Below, piece after piece: positions 1-10,992 of a stretch of DNA of 64,000 bases. The stretch comes from Argyresthia goedartella (taxonomy: Eukaryota; Arthropoda; Insecta; Lepidoptera; Argyresthiidae), in contig OX463821.1 of the NCBI GenBank assembly GCA_949825045.1, positions 35,422,486-35,486,485 on the forward strand, read 5' to 3'. Below the pieces are notes generated by a model. That model was not told where the DNA came from and searched no databases. It worked only from the letters and a program-made list of their open reading frames with translations. Made by a program: the position numbers and the translations under genes. Positions within the stretch are counted from its first letter, which is position 1, and the number at the start of each line of letters is the position of its first letter.

Positions 1-520
1 ACCTACCCAGAACGTCTGCTCCCAGTAGCAGGTCGACCGGGGCTGGAGTGTCAAAATCGGGATCCGCCAACTTGAGTCCTGATGTCAGGAATCGAACGGC
101 TGGATTCAACTTCACCAAGGGGTGTCTGCCCATGACATGCGTCATTACTAAAGCTTGCACGGATGTTTTTGTCAAAATGTCATAACGTGGAGAGAACGTG
201 ATCACCGATTGACCAACTACATTCGTAACCGTAACATTCCCCACGCCCCGTATTGATTTATTATACCTATTTATCTTGAGGCCCAACCATTTTGCTAAAT
301 CATTCGATACAATGCAGCCCTGAGCTCCAGAATCTAATAGGGCGCGAACGTATGTTGGGTTGCCCGCCAGATCCCAAACAAGCACAGAGGCGATCGGTAA
401 TACCACCGTCTCCGGTTGGGGGACAACAAATTGTTGGGCCGCAAATTCCTAGCGAGGGCCCCCGGGGCCCCAATCTGCCTGTAACTGATCAGGTAGGCAG
501 CTATACGCCAGAGGGTCCCA
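1..520 (-). pseudogene. BEL/Pao retropepsin-like protease region, broken by stops
   Basis: Continues the Gag reading frame after two in-frame stops (TAA at 521-523, TAG at 449-451). The aspartic protease active-site motif LLDSGAQG followed by a C-I-V-S stretch is read at about 302-340, and further on a leucine-rich LLLGADV segment typical of the retropepsin C-terminal half of Pao elements lies near the left edge. The stops could be decay or a read-through/frameshift arrangement between Gag and Pol; two closely spaced stops favour decay. Confidence 0.7.
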
Positions 521-2272
521 TTATACAAATGGCCCACGCGCCGGTTCAATTGCCACCCTACGACGCCCCCCGAAGGGGGGTGGGCGTGAATTCAACCGTG
601 GCCGCTCCATGAGCGGGGGGGACATCACATGCGACCGACGAGGACGAGGCGACGAGCAGGGCGACAACTGAGGCGGCGTCCGAACCGCACCCGCATAGCT
701 CGAAGGTGTCCCATGCCACCCGCCCGTTACGGCCTGCTCAACACACCCAATGTCCCGCTGAGTCGGATGCTGAGTTGCAACCGAAAACTCAGGGCCCCCC
801 ATGTGATGACCCTGAGTGTGGCCCTGCACCCCTGGGTGGCCGCGTGCTTGTGGCCCCATTGCCCGCTGAGTCGGATGCTTAGTCGCAACCGAAAACTCAG
901 GACCCCCCATGTGATGACCCTGAGTGCGGCCCTGCACCCTAGTACTACCCTGTGCACGTGGGAACGTTGGCCCCTGAGTTGCGCTCCGAGTCGCAAACGA
1001 ATTCTCAGGGCCCCTTGCCGTGTCACCCTGGGTAAGGCCCTGTGGTGGCTGTTGGCCGGACCGGTTCATGCACAACAGATTGTTGTGGGCCCCACCACAA
1101 TATCCGCACATTTGTGTGCGCGTGCAGTCCCTAGCCATGTGTGGCCCGAGGCACAGGAAACACCAGCCCCGCTGCTTGGCCATCTGGCGCCGTCCCTGAA
1201 CCCTAAGTTCCCCGAACTTATTGCAATTGGTCACAGCATGGCCAATCTGCCTACAACATGGGCAGGTCTCACTATGTGGGGTCAATGCACTCACAGTCCC
1301 ATATGACTGCCGGTTGTTGCGGTCCTTCCTCGTCGGAGGGCCCCTACTCACAGCGCTCCCGGCAGCTCTCTGTGGCTCCGAAGGATGGGTGACCGTCAAC
1401 CCCAAATTCTCTGCCCGTCGAGACTCCTCTTCCAAAAATCCGACCAAGTCGGAGAAGGCGGGCAGGTCCTCGGCCGACCTCCCGTGAAACTGTTCGAAAC
1501 GAGTCTGCACGTCAGCGGGTAGGCGGGAAAGTACAATGTACAACAGTAAGTACGACCATTCACCAACCGGAAGTCCAAGATTCTCTAGAGCCTTGGTGAC
1601 GGACAACAATGGGTTCAAAACCTCCGTCTGTATGGCCCCGACCTTGTTCACAACCGGGATGCTAAACAAAGGGTTCAGTTGGGCATCGGCCAACCTCCGT
1701 TTGTTGTGGTAACGTCTGACCAACAATTGCCTGGCCGTCTCATAGTTGCCCTCCGTAACTGTCAAATGAGCGACCAGCTCCCTAGGCTCACCCCTCAATG
1801 CTGCCACCAGCTGAGCCATCTTGACAGACTTGGTAATGTCCGATCGCAAGTGCACCAAACTGTCGAACAGATTGATGAAGCTCATCCATTCACCGGACAC
1901 GCCGTCAAAGGTAGGCATAGTTATCGCGGGTAACCTGGTCCCCGATCCCTGATGCGGCAGAGGTGCTTCAATGTCACCACCGTGGCTGGACTCGCGCTGT
2001 CTACGTATGTCCGCACCCTTCTGCGTGATCGCAGCTGCCATCTCCATACATTGGTCGACATCCCCTATCAACCGTGACAGCCTGTCAGGTGCACAACCAT
2101 CAACTGATTCCGCCTGCGCGGACAATTCGAGCACCCTATTGTAACGTTCCTTAACGTCCATAGACCGCTCCAATACCACATCATGCCTATCTAAACGGTC
2201 TATCAGACCGTGTGCGGAGGAAAACCATCTGAGTTCCTTAGAAACACCCTTCTGGATTTCAGATAACGACAT
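521..2272 (-). CDS. Gag-like protein of BEL/Pao element (583 aa)
   Basis: An open frame starting MSLSEIQKG. The N-terminal two thirds match the Gag-type region of Pao elements (DUF1759-like, with ITMPTFDG near residue 115 and the VRRYHNKRR segment near residue 185). Three zinc knuckles follow at about residues 340-405: one C-X2-C-X4-H-X4-C and two C-X2-C-X3-H-X4-C. The tail is rich in Q, G, P and H and holds a tandem repeat. It would package element RNA in cytoplasmic particles. The frame is uninterrupted, so this copy may be fairly young, although the protease frame beyond it carries stops. The downstream boundary with protease was not resolved. Confidence 0.8.
   Translation of the reverse strand: MSLSEIQKGVSKELRWFSSAHGLIDRLDRHDVVLERSMDVKERYNRVLELSAQAESVDGCAPDRLSRLIGDVDQCMEMAAAITQKGADIRRQRESSHGGDIEAPLPHQGSGTRLPAITMPTFDGVSGEWMSFINLFDSLVHLRSDITKSVKMAQLVAALRGEPRELVAHLTVTEGNYETARQLLVRRYHNKRRLADAQLNPLFSIPVVNKVGAIQTEVLNPLLSVTKALENLGLPVGEWSYLLLYIVLSRLPADVQTRFEQFHGRSAEDLPAFSDLVGFLEEESRRAENLGLTVTHPSEPQRAAGSAVSRGPPTRKDRNNRQSYGTVSALTPHSETCPCCRQIGHAVTNCNKFGELRVQGRRQMAKQRGWCFLCLGPHMARDCTRTQMCGYCGGAHNNLLCMNRSGQQPPQGLTQGDTARGPENSFATRSATQGPTFPRAQGSTRVQGRTQGHHMGGPEFSVATKHPTQRAMGPQARGHPGVQGHTQGHHMGGPEFSVATQHPTQRDIGCVEQAVTGGWHGTPSSYAGAVRTPPQLSPCSSPRPRRSHVMSPPLMERPRLNSRPPPFGGRRRVAIEPARGPFV
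756..1030 (-). repeat. Tandem ~108-bp repeat inside Gag C-terminal region
   Basis: Units starting at 756 and 864 are about 108 bp apart (36 codons, frame-preserving), and a diverged third partial unit begins near 980. On the protein each carries the motif GGPEFSVAT. In-frame expansion of a low-complexity Gag tail is the likely origin. Confidence 0.75.
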
Positions 2273-2743
2273 GATCGGAACGATATTTACTCACAATTTT
2301 CAGTAACTCAATTTTATTGGACCCTTCAGTTTATGACCCAAACGAGGGAACCCTAAACCATAACTTAAATAATGTTGTTTTCCTTAAACAATAGGAACCG
2401 AGTTTTATATCTATATAAATTATGCTACACTTCTAATATTCTAATCCTGTAAATAACAAGTTAGTTTCCCTTTATTATTATAACACACACAGATAATAGT
2501 CAATATTAGTTCAAGTTACAAATTGCTATACACTTGCTGAGTCACATCTCAGTACAACTGGTCATTTAGGGAAAACTGAAATATCTGTCTGTCTACTACC
2601 AGCAATAGACTTATAGCTTACAAATACTACCAATCTATGTGGATATAGGAACAAACAAGTTACCTAACCGCCTAGATACCTACAGATTGATAGTCCCAAG
2701 TCGTGCTTTCCTGAAGCCCTTGACGGCTGCAAATCTCAGGAAA

Positions 2744-2760
2744 CCACGCTCTAGCTACCA
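2744..2760 (-). other. Primer binding site of BEL-1
   Basis: On the minus strand, TGGTAGCTAGAGCGTGG starts three bases after the LTR terminal CA. The leading TGG complements a tRNA CCA end. I did not identify the tRNA. The stretch from 2273 to 2743 is AT-rich leader without an ORF. Confidence 0.6.
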
Positions 2761-2763
2761 AAG

Positions 2764-3309
2764 TGTTCAGGCTTCTCAGCACCTAATGACCTCGTAGGGG
2801 CCCATCAGCTACGAGGTAGCGTGACGATCAGGTGCCAAGAAGTGATGAACGTCGGCGATTCACCGAGCTAAAGTTATGTGGGGTAGATCTAACCTGGTCT
2901 GTGCTTCGGTCCCGTCAACCTCCTGTCTCTGTGCAAGGCCCGGGCGCGCCCTAGGCTCTTCTTGGTAGACAGGTTCTTCAGCCAACCAGGTATGACTGGC
3001 GGGCCAGCGTCAATGAGCACAGTGGTCCAACACAGGTTATGTTTCTACGTGGTAAATACGAATCGGGCACGAAAATTCGAACTTTATCTGGTTCGAGAGA
3101 CAACGGCACACTCAGCTATATTAATAATCCTGAGGGAATCCCGAATACATTCCAGATGCCCTTTGATTTAATTTCAACAACAATCAACACGCGTTTTCAT
3201 TGCGATGTTTTTTCTATGTCAGTTGTCAAAATTGCCAGATTGACAGCTAACGTCAAATTAAAATGACCGTTCAGAAACCATCGATCGAATATCGATTTGG
3301 AATCGAACA
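2764..3309 (-). repeat. 5' LTR of BEL-1 (546 bp)
   Basis: Minus-strand ends are TGTTC...GAACA, a perfect 5-bp terminal inverted repeat. It aligns end to end with the solo LTR at 24325-24847 (523 bp) in opposite orientation; both share, for example, the segment around 2960-3000 (24610-24660). The length difference comes from small indels. Confidence 0.88.
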
Positions 3310-3314
3310 TTATT

Positions 3315-3948
3315 CTTTAATTGTTGCAAAGTGAATGTTGGTTTGATTGATAGAGCCGTCGATCATGTTGAACTGTTGTATTTTCATTTTTCTTGAGTAA
3401 GTCGTTTTGGAGTTCCACTATGGAGGTCTGATTTTTTATAAGTTGTAATAAGTATTTTTCGTTTTCTTGCACCGATTGAATAGCCGCTGATCCAGCAACC
3501 CAAACAGGCTGTTTGCGACGTAGCCTACTCCGTCGATCAGTCCTTGTTTCTTCCTTCTCTCGCCTAGGTGGGCATGTGGAGACAGTAGCATAGTATTGTA
3601 TGTTTTAAGTTCTTCGTTCTCGTAGTAAAGTTGATCCAGTATCGTTTTGCAGTATCTTGGGTCCGTTTTTTTGGCAGAAATTGTTAATGTCGTTGAGATA
3701 TCCTTCCATTCGTCGAATTCCATCCCAGTAGTTAGTTAAGTTATAATACATGACTAATGTCCATTCATCGTGTGTAACTTGAAGCGCTCCTAGCTTATCG
3801 TAGTAAATCGGCCGCTCGGGTTCTACCTTCGTTATTTGTGTTTTGTTGAAGTTGCGTACGTTCCAGTGATGAATGTAAACATTAATAGCATCGTCGTCAG
3901 AACAGAGAAAGCCGTGTAGACCATTTGAACCTTTTTTTGGGTTTTCAT
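3315..3948 (-). pseudogene. Env-like (baculovirus F-type) remnant
   Basis: A signal-peptide-like start (MKTQKK then a hydrophobic run) is read at 3948-3832 in the same frame as the integrase tail. Another piece at 3723-3436 contains a basic cleavage-like site RRKK followed by a glycine-rich hydrophobic stretch and LFGLLD, the arrangement seen at the fusion peptide of F-type envelope proteins. Beyond a frame change near 3480 the sequence still reads as a heptad-like helical segment until about 3320. At least two frame changes and stops mean no functional envelope can be made from this copy. Only the F-like N-terminal and fusion-peptide region is present; the rest was lost at the BEL-1 junction. 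Confidence 0.6.
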
Positions 3949-5367
3949 GTTATTGCTGTTCGGGTCAACATGTTTTTCGTCGTACTTTGTTCTGTTTTCA
4001 TTCTTTTCCGATTCGGTAGGCAATGATATTTTTGTTACGGGTCTTTTGATCGTTCCAGTTTGAGTATTTAAAGTTGTTACGCGTACGTAGCCATCAGCGC
4101 CGGGGTGAACCTCCATCATACGTCCCATTGCCCATTTTGCGGGGGGGAGGTTGTCTTCCTTAACCAAGACAACGACTCCTATCTTGATGTTTTTGTTAGG
4201 CTTGTTCCACTTGCATCTAGTTTGAAGTTGATTTAGATAATCGTTTGACCAGTTTTTCCAAAATTGTTGTGCCATATGTTCAGTTAATTGCCAGCGGCGC
4301 CGTATGTCGATGCTCCTGATGTCCGTATAATCCAATAACGGTGGTGTCAACGTTGCGCCACCGGTGAGGAAGTGCCCGGGTGTCAGGCAGTTGTAAAATT
4401 CCTCTGGATCTTCAGTTAAGGGGCATAGTGGCCTTGAGTTGGGGCATGCTTCGATTTTCGTTAGTAAAGTTAGGAACTCTTCATAGGTTAATTTCTATTC
4501 CTCAAGTACTCGGCGAAGATGGTGTTTCATGTATTTGACCGCAGCCTCCCATAGTCCTCCGGCTGTCGGCCATGATGGTGCGTTAAACCGCCAAGTCACC
4601 TCCATTTTACTGATTTCGTTGAAGAATTTTTCAGTCATCATCTTCTTAAAGTCGACGAACTCTTGTCGAAGCACCCTTGAAGCTCCAATAAAGTTGGTTC
4701 CGCAGTCTGAATATACACATTTCGGCGTCCCGCGCCTAGCGCACATTCTCTGGAATGCGGCGAGGAATGTTTCCGTACTGAGATCGGATACAAGTTCAAG
4801 GTGTACAGCCTTCGTGGCCATACACACAAAGACCGCGATGTAGCCCTTGGATGTTTTCACTCCTCTTCCCTTGTTTAGTTTGATGTCAATGCTGCCCGTA
4901 AAGTCCACGCCGGTGTGCGTAAATGGCTTCGATGGGGTGATGCGTTGCTTCGGTAAGTCTCCCATCAGTTGATATTTTTCATGAGGACCGAAGCGACGAC
5001 AGCGAACACAGTTGTGCAAGATGGATTTGACGGCTCTATTGACCCCGATTATCCAGTACCGCTGCCGTATGTATGTTAGTGTGAGCCGCGCTCCGCCATG
5101 CAATGTCGAAAGATGCGCGTGCTCGATCATAAGTTTTGTAAATCTTAAGTTGCGTGAGAGAATTACAGGATTTTTCATGCCTCCTGGTAATATTGATTTG
5201 TTCAGTCGACCTCCCACATGCATAATGTTGTTCTCGTCCATGTAAGGGTTAAGTTTATTGATGTTGCTTTTTAAAGGTAAAGGTTTATTGTTCTGAAGTA
5301 GCTTGTATTCTACCTCAAATTCCTTTTCCTGCACGTATTTAATTATCAGTTGATTCGATTTGGTCAA
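3832..5367 (-). pseudogene. BEL/Pao integrase with one in-frame stop
   Basis: 5367-4495 reads as the H-H-C-C zinc-binding region (HAHLSTLHGGARLTLTYIRQ, then CVRCRRFG) followed by the DDE core: D in GVDFTGS, D in YSDCGTNF and E in GLWEAAVKYMK. A TAG at 4495-4497 interrupts it, after which the same frame continues at 4350-3832 with the Pao integrase C-terminal region (ending KRPVTKISLP, DUF5641-like). Apart from the stop the domain order is complete. It would insert element cDNA into the genome. The frame continues into the env-like start, an unusual in-frame join that may result from decay. Confidence 0.8.
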
Positions 5368-5639
5368 TTAGTTTGTTGTTATGTGAGGTAATTGTTGACT
5401 TGCAGTAGATTGCGTTTTTATGACGAAGCGCAAAATCCAGGCAATAACTCGGCGAACTCGGGTCAAATTACTGTTATTCACCAGTAATGTTTCTATAAAA
5501 TGCTCGGGTTTTTTGTTGATAGTTATTATGTTGCTGTTATGTTTCTAGCTTTCTGTTAAGTTTGTATAGAGGCGTTGTTGAGACGATGTTGATGTTTCTT
5601 GTAAGGTATATTCGGAGTCCTTTAGGAACTCTGGGCCCT

Positions 5640-6009
5640 GCCACCAAAGGCTAAAGTTGAGTAGTTTACTTGGTTGTAAACCTCTGGATGCACAGTCAGC
5701 TGGGTTGAGCTCCGATTTCACTTATTGCCATGTGTTAGCTGGCAATATAAGTTTTATTTTATTGACTCTGTTAGCTACGTAGGTTTCCCACCGCGATGAT
5801 TCACCTTGTATCCATGCTAGCACCACTTGTGAGTCGCACCACGCTTGTTTGATTATGTTGTAGCCGGCGAGAGCTGTTTAAACTTTTTCCATTACTTCCG
5901 CTAACAGGAGAGCGCCACATAGTTCCATTCTTGGTAGGCTTATTTTCTGTGATATTGGCGCCACACGAGTTCTTGCGATGAGTAGGGTAAACAAACTCTC
6001 CGTGTTCAT
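5640..6009 (-). pseudogene. RNase H region of BEL-2
   Basis: Minus-strand reading around 5950-5760 gives LPRMELCGALLLAEVM and later AWCDSQVVLAWIQG, matching the E- and D-containing parts of the Pao RNase H domain. A TAA splits the two parts. From 5368 to 5640 no clean frame could be followed. Confidence 0.6.
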
Positions 6010-6823
6010 TTAGGACTCGGCTGTAGACAACGCAGGAGTATGCTTTTTCACTTGCGTCATGCTTGCGTCGCTAAATCCCAATAGCTCGATGTTGTTATTT
6101 AATCCGGTAATCCATCTGGGAATTCGCATTTCCTGAATGATCGGTATTTCACCTTTCAGTTTAAGCCATTCTGTTTTAACCTCCATTGGTAGCTCTTCAT
6201 CCCATTTCAGGTTACTTATCCAGAGTTTTTGAAAGATAAGCTTGGCAGTTAGTGTAACGGGAGATAGCCAGCCCAACGGGTCATAAAGTTTGGAAATCTC
6301 TGATAGGAGTGTTCGTTTTGTTAGTTTTGAGGTTTGTTGGAGTGGCCAGTTAAACTTGAATGTATCCGCTTCCGGGTTCCAGGTTAGACCAAGGGTTTTC
6401 TGTGATTCTTCGTATTAACTTAAATTCAAAGTTGTTTTTTGTCGAAATTTGTTCTTCAGTTAGTTCCTCTAGCAGAGCAGGGTGATTTCCGCTCCACTTT
6501 CTTAGGTTCATGCCGCCTCTTTGTAGCAACATGATGAGTGATTTTTGTAGCTTTTTAGCTTCTTCTAGAGACGAATGACCGCTGATCAGGTCGTCCATGT
6601 AGAACTCTTGAGTCAAGGTCACTGCTGCACCTGGATATGGTACCTTTTCTCCATCATCACTAGCTAATTGTTTCAAAGTTCTCTTCGCCAGCCATGGAGC
6701 ACACTTAGTACCGTAGGTTAAAGTTTGTAATTTGTATTCTTGCATGTTTTCTGTTGGTGAGGCTCTCCAGATGATTTTCGTCAGGTCTCGTTGTTCTTCC
6801 TGAATCCAGAGGCAACGGTACAT
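6010..6823 (-). pseudogene. BEL/Pao reverse transcriptase core, frame-broken
   Basis: 6823-6350 encodes the palm region with the catalytic motif FYMDDLISG and the preceding YGTKCAPWLAKRTL; 6276-6010 carries the following connection segment (GWLSPVTLTAKLIFQ). A frame change of unknown size lies between them at about 6280-6350. The YMDD motif is intact although the gene is not. Confidence 0.8.
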
Positions 6824-6899
6824 TTTTTCAATGTCCGCTGTGAAGGCATAGCGGTAAGTCTTGCTATGCTTGAATGTCTTTTTGTAGGTTCGGACCCTT

Positions 6900-8129
6900 C
6901 TATAGCAGACTGTTGAGGCTATAGCCGCTAGATGTCTTCTGAGATGCGTTAAACACTGTTCGAAGTTTGGTTGTAGTTGAACTTTCTCTCAAAACTCCAT
7001 GATGTGGGAGAAAACACTGAAGAGTTGATGTTGTGGTCTGTGATGGCGCCATGTGACCTAAATCTTCGTATTCTTTCATGAAATCTCGATACATGGTCGC
7101 TAGTTGTTGTTTTCTCTCCAGTCTCTTTTCAAGTTGAAGAAATTGCGAGATGGCTATGTTTTTTGAATTGCCAAGTTTTCTCTCAAAATCCGAACATAAG
7201 GGCATCTGAACAATGTATTGTCCTTGAGAATTACGCTGAACAGTCTTCTTGTAAAACTCTTCACATTGCTCTTCCTTTGGCGTATCCGGTTGCTGCTGGG
7301 AGATGTCTTCGGTTTCCCAAAAGCGTGTTAGTTCTTGTAGGTCAATCAAAGTTACATTACAGCAGTATGATTTAGTTATGCTGCCACATAATATCCACCC
7401 CAACTGCGTTTGTTGTGCAATAGGGGCTGATTGATTGCCTTTCAGTAAGCCGTCCAGAATTATTTCAGCGTACACTCCTGCCCCAAGTAAGAAATCTATG
7501 TTTTGAGAGATGTTATACTCCGGATCGGCGAGTTTTAAGTTACTTAAATGAGGCCAGTTAGCCTTGGGGAATGACACGTTCGGTAAGTTGTTAGTTACTT
7601 TTTTCATAATCAGCGCTTGAGTTTCAAACGTGTAATCCGAGTTAATTGATTTACAGTTTATTTGAAGACTTTCTTTGCATTCCCCTGAAGATGATCCAAT
7701 TCCATTGACGCTAGCAATAAATTTCTTTCGGGGTAGTTTTAGAAGATGGGCCGCCCTTTCCGAGATCAGGTCTACTTGTGCTCCTTGATCCAGAAGTCCG
7801 CGAAGATTTTGGTAAGTTCCGTCAATAGATTTAATATTCAATTGAACTGTTGTTAATAAAATCTCTTTATAGTTAGTTGGTGCGTGATTTGAAGTATTTG
7901 CTTGACCCGAATTGGAAGATTGCTGAGTTGAGATGTTTATGTTTGCAGTTGTTTTCTTTGCGTAATGAAGCATCGTATGATGTTTCAAATTGCACTCTTT
8001 GCATGTTTTCGCTGATTTGCAAGCATCCGAGCAGTGGCTAAAAAGACAGTTTTTGCATAAACGAAGTTTCGCAACTGTGCCGTTTCTTTTCGCTGTATCC
8101 ATGTCGACGAACTTCGGACATTGCATCAA
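6900..8129 (-). pseudogene. Zinc knuckle, protease and RT start of BEL-2 (409 aa open)
   Basis: The frame starts with Cys/His clusters (CKNCLFSHCSDAC, CKECNLKHH), then an aspartic protease (DUF1758-like) in which the active site reads LLDQGAQVDLIS, with Gln in place of the usual Ser/Thr after the catalytic Asp. The C-terminal third is the start of RT (CFLPHHGVLRESS, LRTVFNAS). It ends at 6900 just before the fingers region continues in a different frame. Confidence 0.75.
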
Positions 8130-8693
8130 AACATGATTTTCGTTGCATAAAGGACATTGTCCATAAGTTGTATGACAGATTTTGTTAAATGTTGGTTTGT
8201 AGTCAAAATGTTTTTTTCTTGAGTTTGTTTATTCGACGGAGTGGAGAAGGGCTTCGTTGAGTTTTCTTTTCTTATGCTTTTCTTTGCTTCAAAGGCGAGA
8301 AATGCTCCCTCCAAATATTAAAAAAAAAAACAAGTTTCGGAATCGCTCGTTGATCATCCTGAGTCTTCACATAGTCCTCATAGGAAGTTGCGTACAGTTT
8401 TTGCGACATCAAATACACAATGATGGGGTCCCATGTTTGTACGTCTAGGCCGATATTCACGAAACCGTTGACAGCTTCGTTTATGACGTCATGCATCTTT
8501 TTTAAGTTGAACGCGTCGCGTTGTTGTATGTTGGGCAAATTATGGTGTTCATGAAGGTCACAAATTGCAGATGACGATTGTCGTATCTTTGCACTAAAAG
8601 TGCCCAGCATGAATCGTAGTTATCCGCGCTGATCGATAGGTGTTGAACAATCCTCTCAGCTTCACCATGAAGTTTCGTCTTTAAATGCTGCAT
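8126..8693 (-). pseudogene. Gag remnant of BEL-2 (DUF1759-like), frame-broken
   Basis: Three overlapping frames on the minus strand (8693-8502, 8610-8272, 8314-8126) together cover the Gag motif region: LHGEAERIVQHL, then CWALLVQRYDNRH, then YLMSQKLYATSYEDY. The change of frame inside a conserved block shows single-base indels, one probably at the A-run near 8320. Confidence 0.65.
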
Positions 8694-9172
8694 CTTTTGC
8701 GCCTTGTTAATAGTGGGGTTGTTGTGGATTGTTTCCGTAAATAGATCTTTAAAAGAAATCTACTCTCTGTAGTCTCCTTTAATTCCGGTATGTCGACTCG
8801 CGGCGCAGAGTGCTGATAGTGCATTGTTGAATGTAGTTTGTTTTTTAGTTGTTTGCGTAATTGTTCGTTTTTTCATACATTTTCTTAGTCATAGCATAGA
8901 CGTCATCGGTAAAGTACTTGATGTTCTTTTCAGGAACCGTGGCCTCAATTGTTCCATGCCTTTCTTAAAACTCCTGCCAGTAGCCGTCGAATTTGGAGAG
9001 CGTATTCGAAAGGTAGTCCTTAGTCTTCCTTGATGAGCCGTCCTTCCCATAATTAATGCATCCTTGTTTGAATTTGTTAAAAAGTTCTAGTTGTAAAGTT
9101 AGATCTTCCATGATGTTCCTCAAGTTTGAACGCTCAGGGATTCGGCGAAGTTTAGTTGTCCTCCTTTCCCGT
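8694..9172. other. BEL-2 Gag start and leader, no clear frame
   Basis: No open frame could be followed. Position suggests the N-terminal Gag part and 5' leader of BEL-2. Confidence 0.4.
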
Positions 9173-9328
9173 CCTGCAGTTCACAGTAACGCGAAACGGT
9201 AAACTTGTTATTGTTTGTTCACTTTCACGTCCTGCAGTTCACAGTAACGCGAAAAGGTAAAGTTGTTATTGTTTGTTCACTTTCACGTCCTGCAGTTCAC
9301 AGTAACGCGAAAAGGTAAAGTTGTTGTT
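9173..9328. repeat. Tandem 58-bp repeat, 2.7 copies
   Basis: Units begin CCTGCAGTTCACAGTAACGC at 9173, 9231 and 9289, exactly 58 bp apart; the last is cut after about 40 bp. The copies differ at only a few bases. It lies in the 5' leader/LTR zone of BEL-2. Confidence 0.9.
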
Positions 9329-10200
9329 GATTGAAGTGAGTAGTTTCAGTTCAGAGCTCGCTGGATGATGGATGCAAGTGATCACGGTCGTGAATCTCAA
9401 TCCCCTCCGTCCTTGCACCGATGTTTACGACTTCTCAATTCAAGGGGTTGAGGGATATCACCGACTACTAGTGGACAAATAGACAAATTAGAGGTATTTA
9501 CCCTTTCTGGCGTCTTGTATGTATGTACGTAGTATGTATTTTATCTCATTTGATGTTTATTTTAACTTCTTCTGACAGTTAGGTATGGGTGGGATGCTTA
9601 TGCTTGTTCTGTAACGCTGTTTGTAAGAGTGAGCCTTTAACTAAACTTGAGTTTAGATTCTAGATTGAGTGTGATGTATGGAAGCTGCATGTTATAAGGA
9701 TGTCTGATCGTCAAGCTTAACTGTTTGTAATTTACGTGAACAATGTAAATAGAGTTAGAAAGTTAGTTTAGTTAGGTTCAGTTAGTTTTCTCAGCGGATT
9801 TTTTTTTAGATAAAATCCTACCCAAACAATATGGTGATGCGTAATTTGGTGTCTTGCTTATTTTTAAGTCGTGGTTAAGTTTGTATATATTGAAGTCAAA
9901 CCTTGGTTTGAGTAGTATCTTAACTTTAGCTCAGATTTCTTTTATTTTCTTTTCACACGAGGTCATTCTGGAGCGGAGTTCACGGACACGGTTGTTCTTC
10001 TTTAAAGTCTGCAAGAGAATTTATATCTGAAGTGCCTGGGCTAAAAGTCGTTGCCATTGTTTGTGTGTAGAATCTACTAATCTATATACTGTTTTCCCCA
10101 TTTGACATACCCATCCCATGAAGATACATACCCATCTTCAATATCTGTCGCTATATATTTCCCTACAACAGCTATAGTACCGTAACTCTGATGCTTAGTT
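9329..10200. other. Unresolved AT-rich stretch, probably includes BEL-2 5' LTR
   Basis: No ORF. It should contain the 5' LTR of BEL-2 by position, but no second LTR is in the window to compare with, so its limits cannot be stated. Confidence 0.35.
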
Positions 10201-10209
10201 GCACTAAGA

Positions 10210-10960
10210 GTCAAAACATTGAAACATTGAAACATATTTATTGGTAAGTGTCGATTACATGTCAGATTAGAAATAAAAAAATGATTAATATACATCTGTA
10301 TAAAAAATGTCAGACACATCAAAATGCATTCTATAAATTAAGATACCATTATTTTAAATTAAAATTGCCATAAAGTATTGCATTAAATTAGTTTTTCATT
10401 TCTATAAATTGGAATCACATTTTATAGTGGTCGCTTTGAACTCAGCAAAGTTTCAGTCGCTTTTTGAAACATGCGGAATTAGGCGCAGATTTAATATGGT
10501 CTGGTAGGCGGTTGTATACTGTCGGACCCATGACGTGAGTCAACTTCGATGACTTGGCCAGGGTGTGTGAAACCGTCCTGAGCCTGTGCCATTTGCGGGT
10601 CGCGTGTCCGTGGATGTCGTGATGCCTGCGGAACGAGTCGATGTTCTCGTGCATGTACACGGCCACCTGGAGTATGACGATGGACGGGAGCGTCAAGATG
10701 TGCAGCGCTTTAAAGTGAGGTTTTACCGACACGTCCCGGCGGACCTGAACTATCGCTCTCACGGCTCGCTTTTGCTTCCTGAATGCTCTCTCCCAGTCCG
10801 CCACGCGCCCCCACAGCTCGGCTCCGTACTGCAGCAGCGAGTCTACCGTGGCGAAGTAGCACGCGCGCGCCACACTGCGCGGCACGTCGGGTATTGGCTC
10901 GCGATGGTTTCGCGATGGGCTACGACCGCCGAACGTCGGGACGCTGGGGTAATTTCTTAA
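10210..10960 (-). pseudogene. LINE ORF2 C-terminal fragment (CR1/Jockey-like)
   Basis: 10885-10442 reads as the end of a non-LTR reverse transcriptase: LLQYGAELWGRVADW, KQKRAVRAIV, and the terminal YNRLPDHIKS. The frame fades upstream near 10930. The downstream flank has short repeats (TTGAAACA twice near 10220) where the 3' tail would be. A 5'-truncated copy; the RT catalytic core is absent. Confidence 0.75.
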
Positions 10961-10992
10961 TTTCTGTTCTCACTTCTATCTCTTTCCAGGGT

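Larger units (their letters stand above)
1..3309 (-). mobile_element. BEL/Pao LTR retrotransposon, 5' part only (BEL-1)
   Basis: Read on the minus strand the order is LTR (3309-2764), primer binding site, about 470 nt of leader, Gag, then the start of the protease, which runs off the left edge; RT, integrase and the 3' LTR must lie outside the window. The LTR begins TGTTCGATTC and ends CCTGAACA, and its ends were fixed by comparison with a solo LTR of the same family at 24325-24847. The element abuts a second, older BEL/Pao element on the same strand. The bases next to the LTR (3310-3314, TTATT) would be the target duplication, but the other copy is off the window. Confidence 0.88.
3310..9470 (-). 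mobile_element. Second BEL/Pao element, decayed, with env-like remnant (BEL-2)
   Basis: On the minus strand the pieces run Gag (8.7-8.1 kb), zinc knuckle plus protease plus RT start (8.1-6.9), RT (6.8-6.0), RNase H (about 5.95-5.6), integrase (5.4-3.8) and an env-like part (3.95-3.3), the usual order for env-bearing BEL/Pao elements. Frames are broken many times. Its 3' end is cut where BEL-1 starts, so BEL-1 probably inserted into the env region. The 5' LTR must lie above about 9.3 kb, but I could not fix its ends. Confidence 0.8.

Noticed and set aside
10077..10322. Small ORF on the minus strand
   Set aside because: No motif, AT-rich, next to a LINE tail; likely chance.
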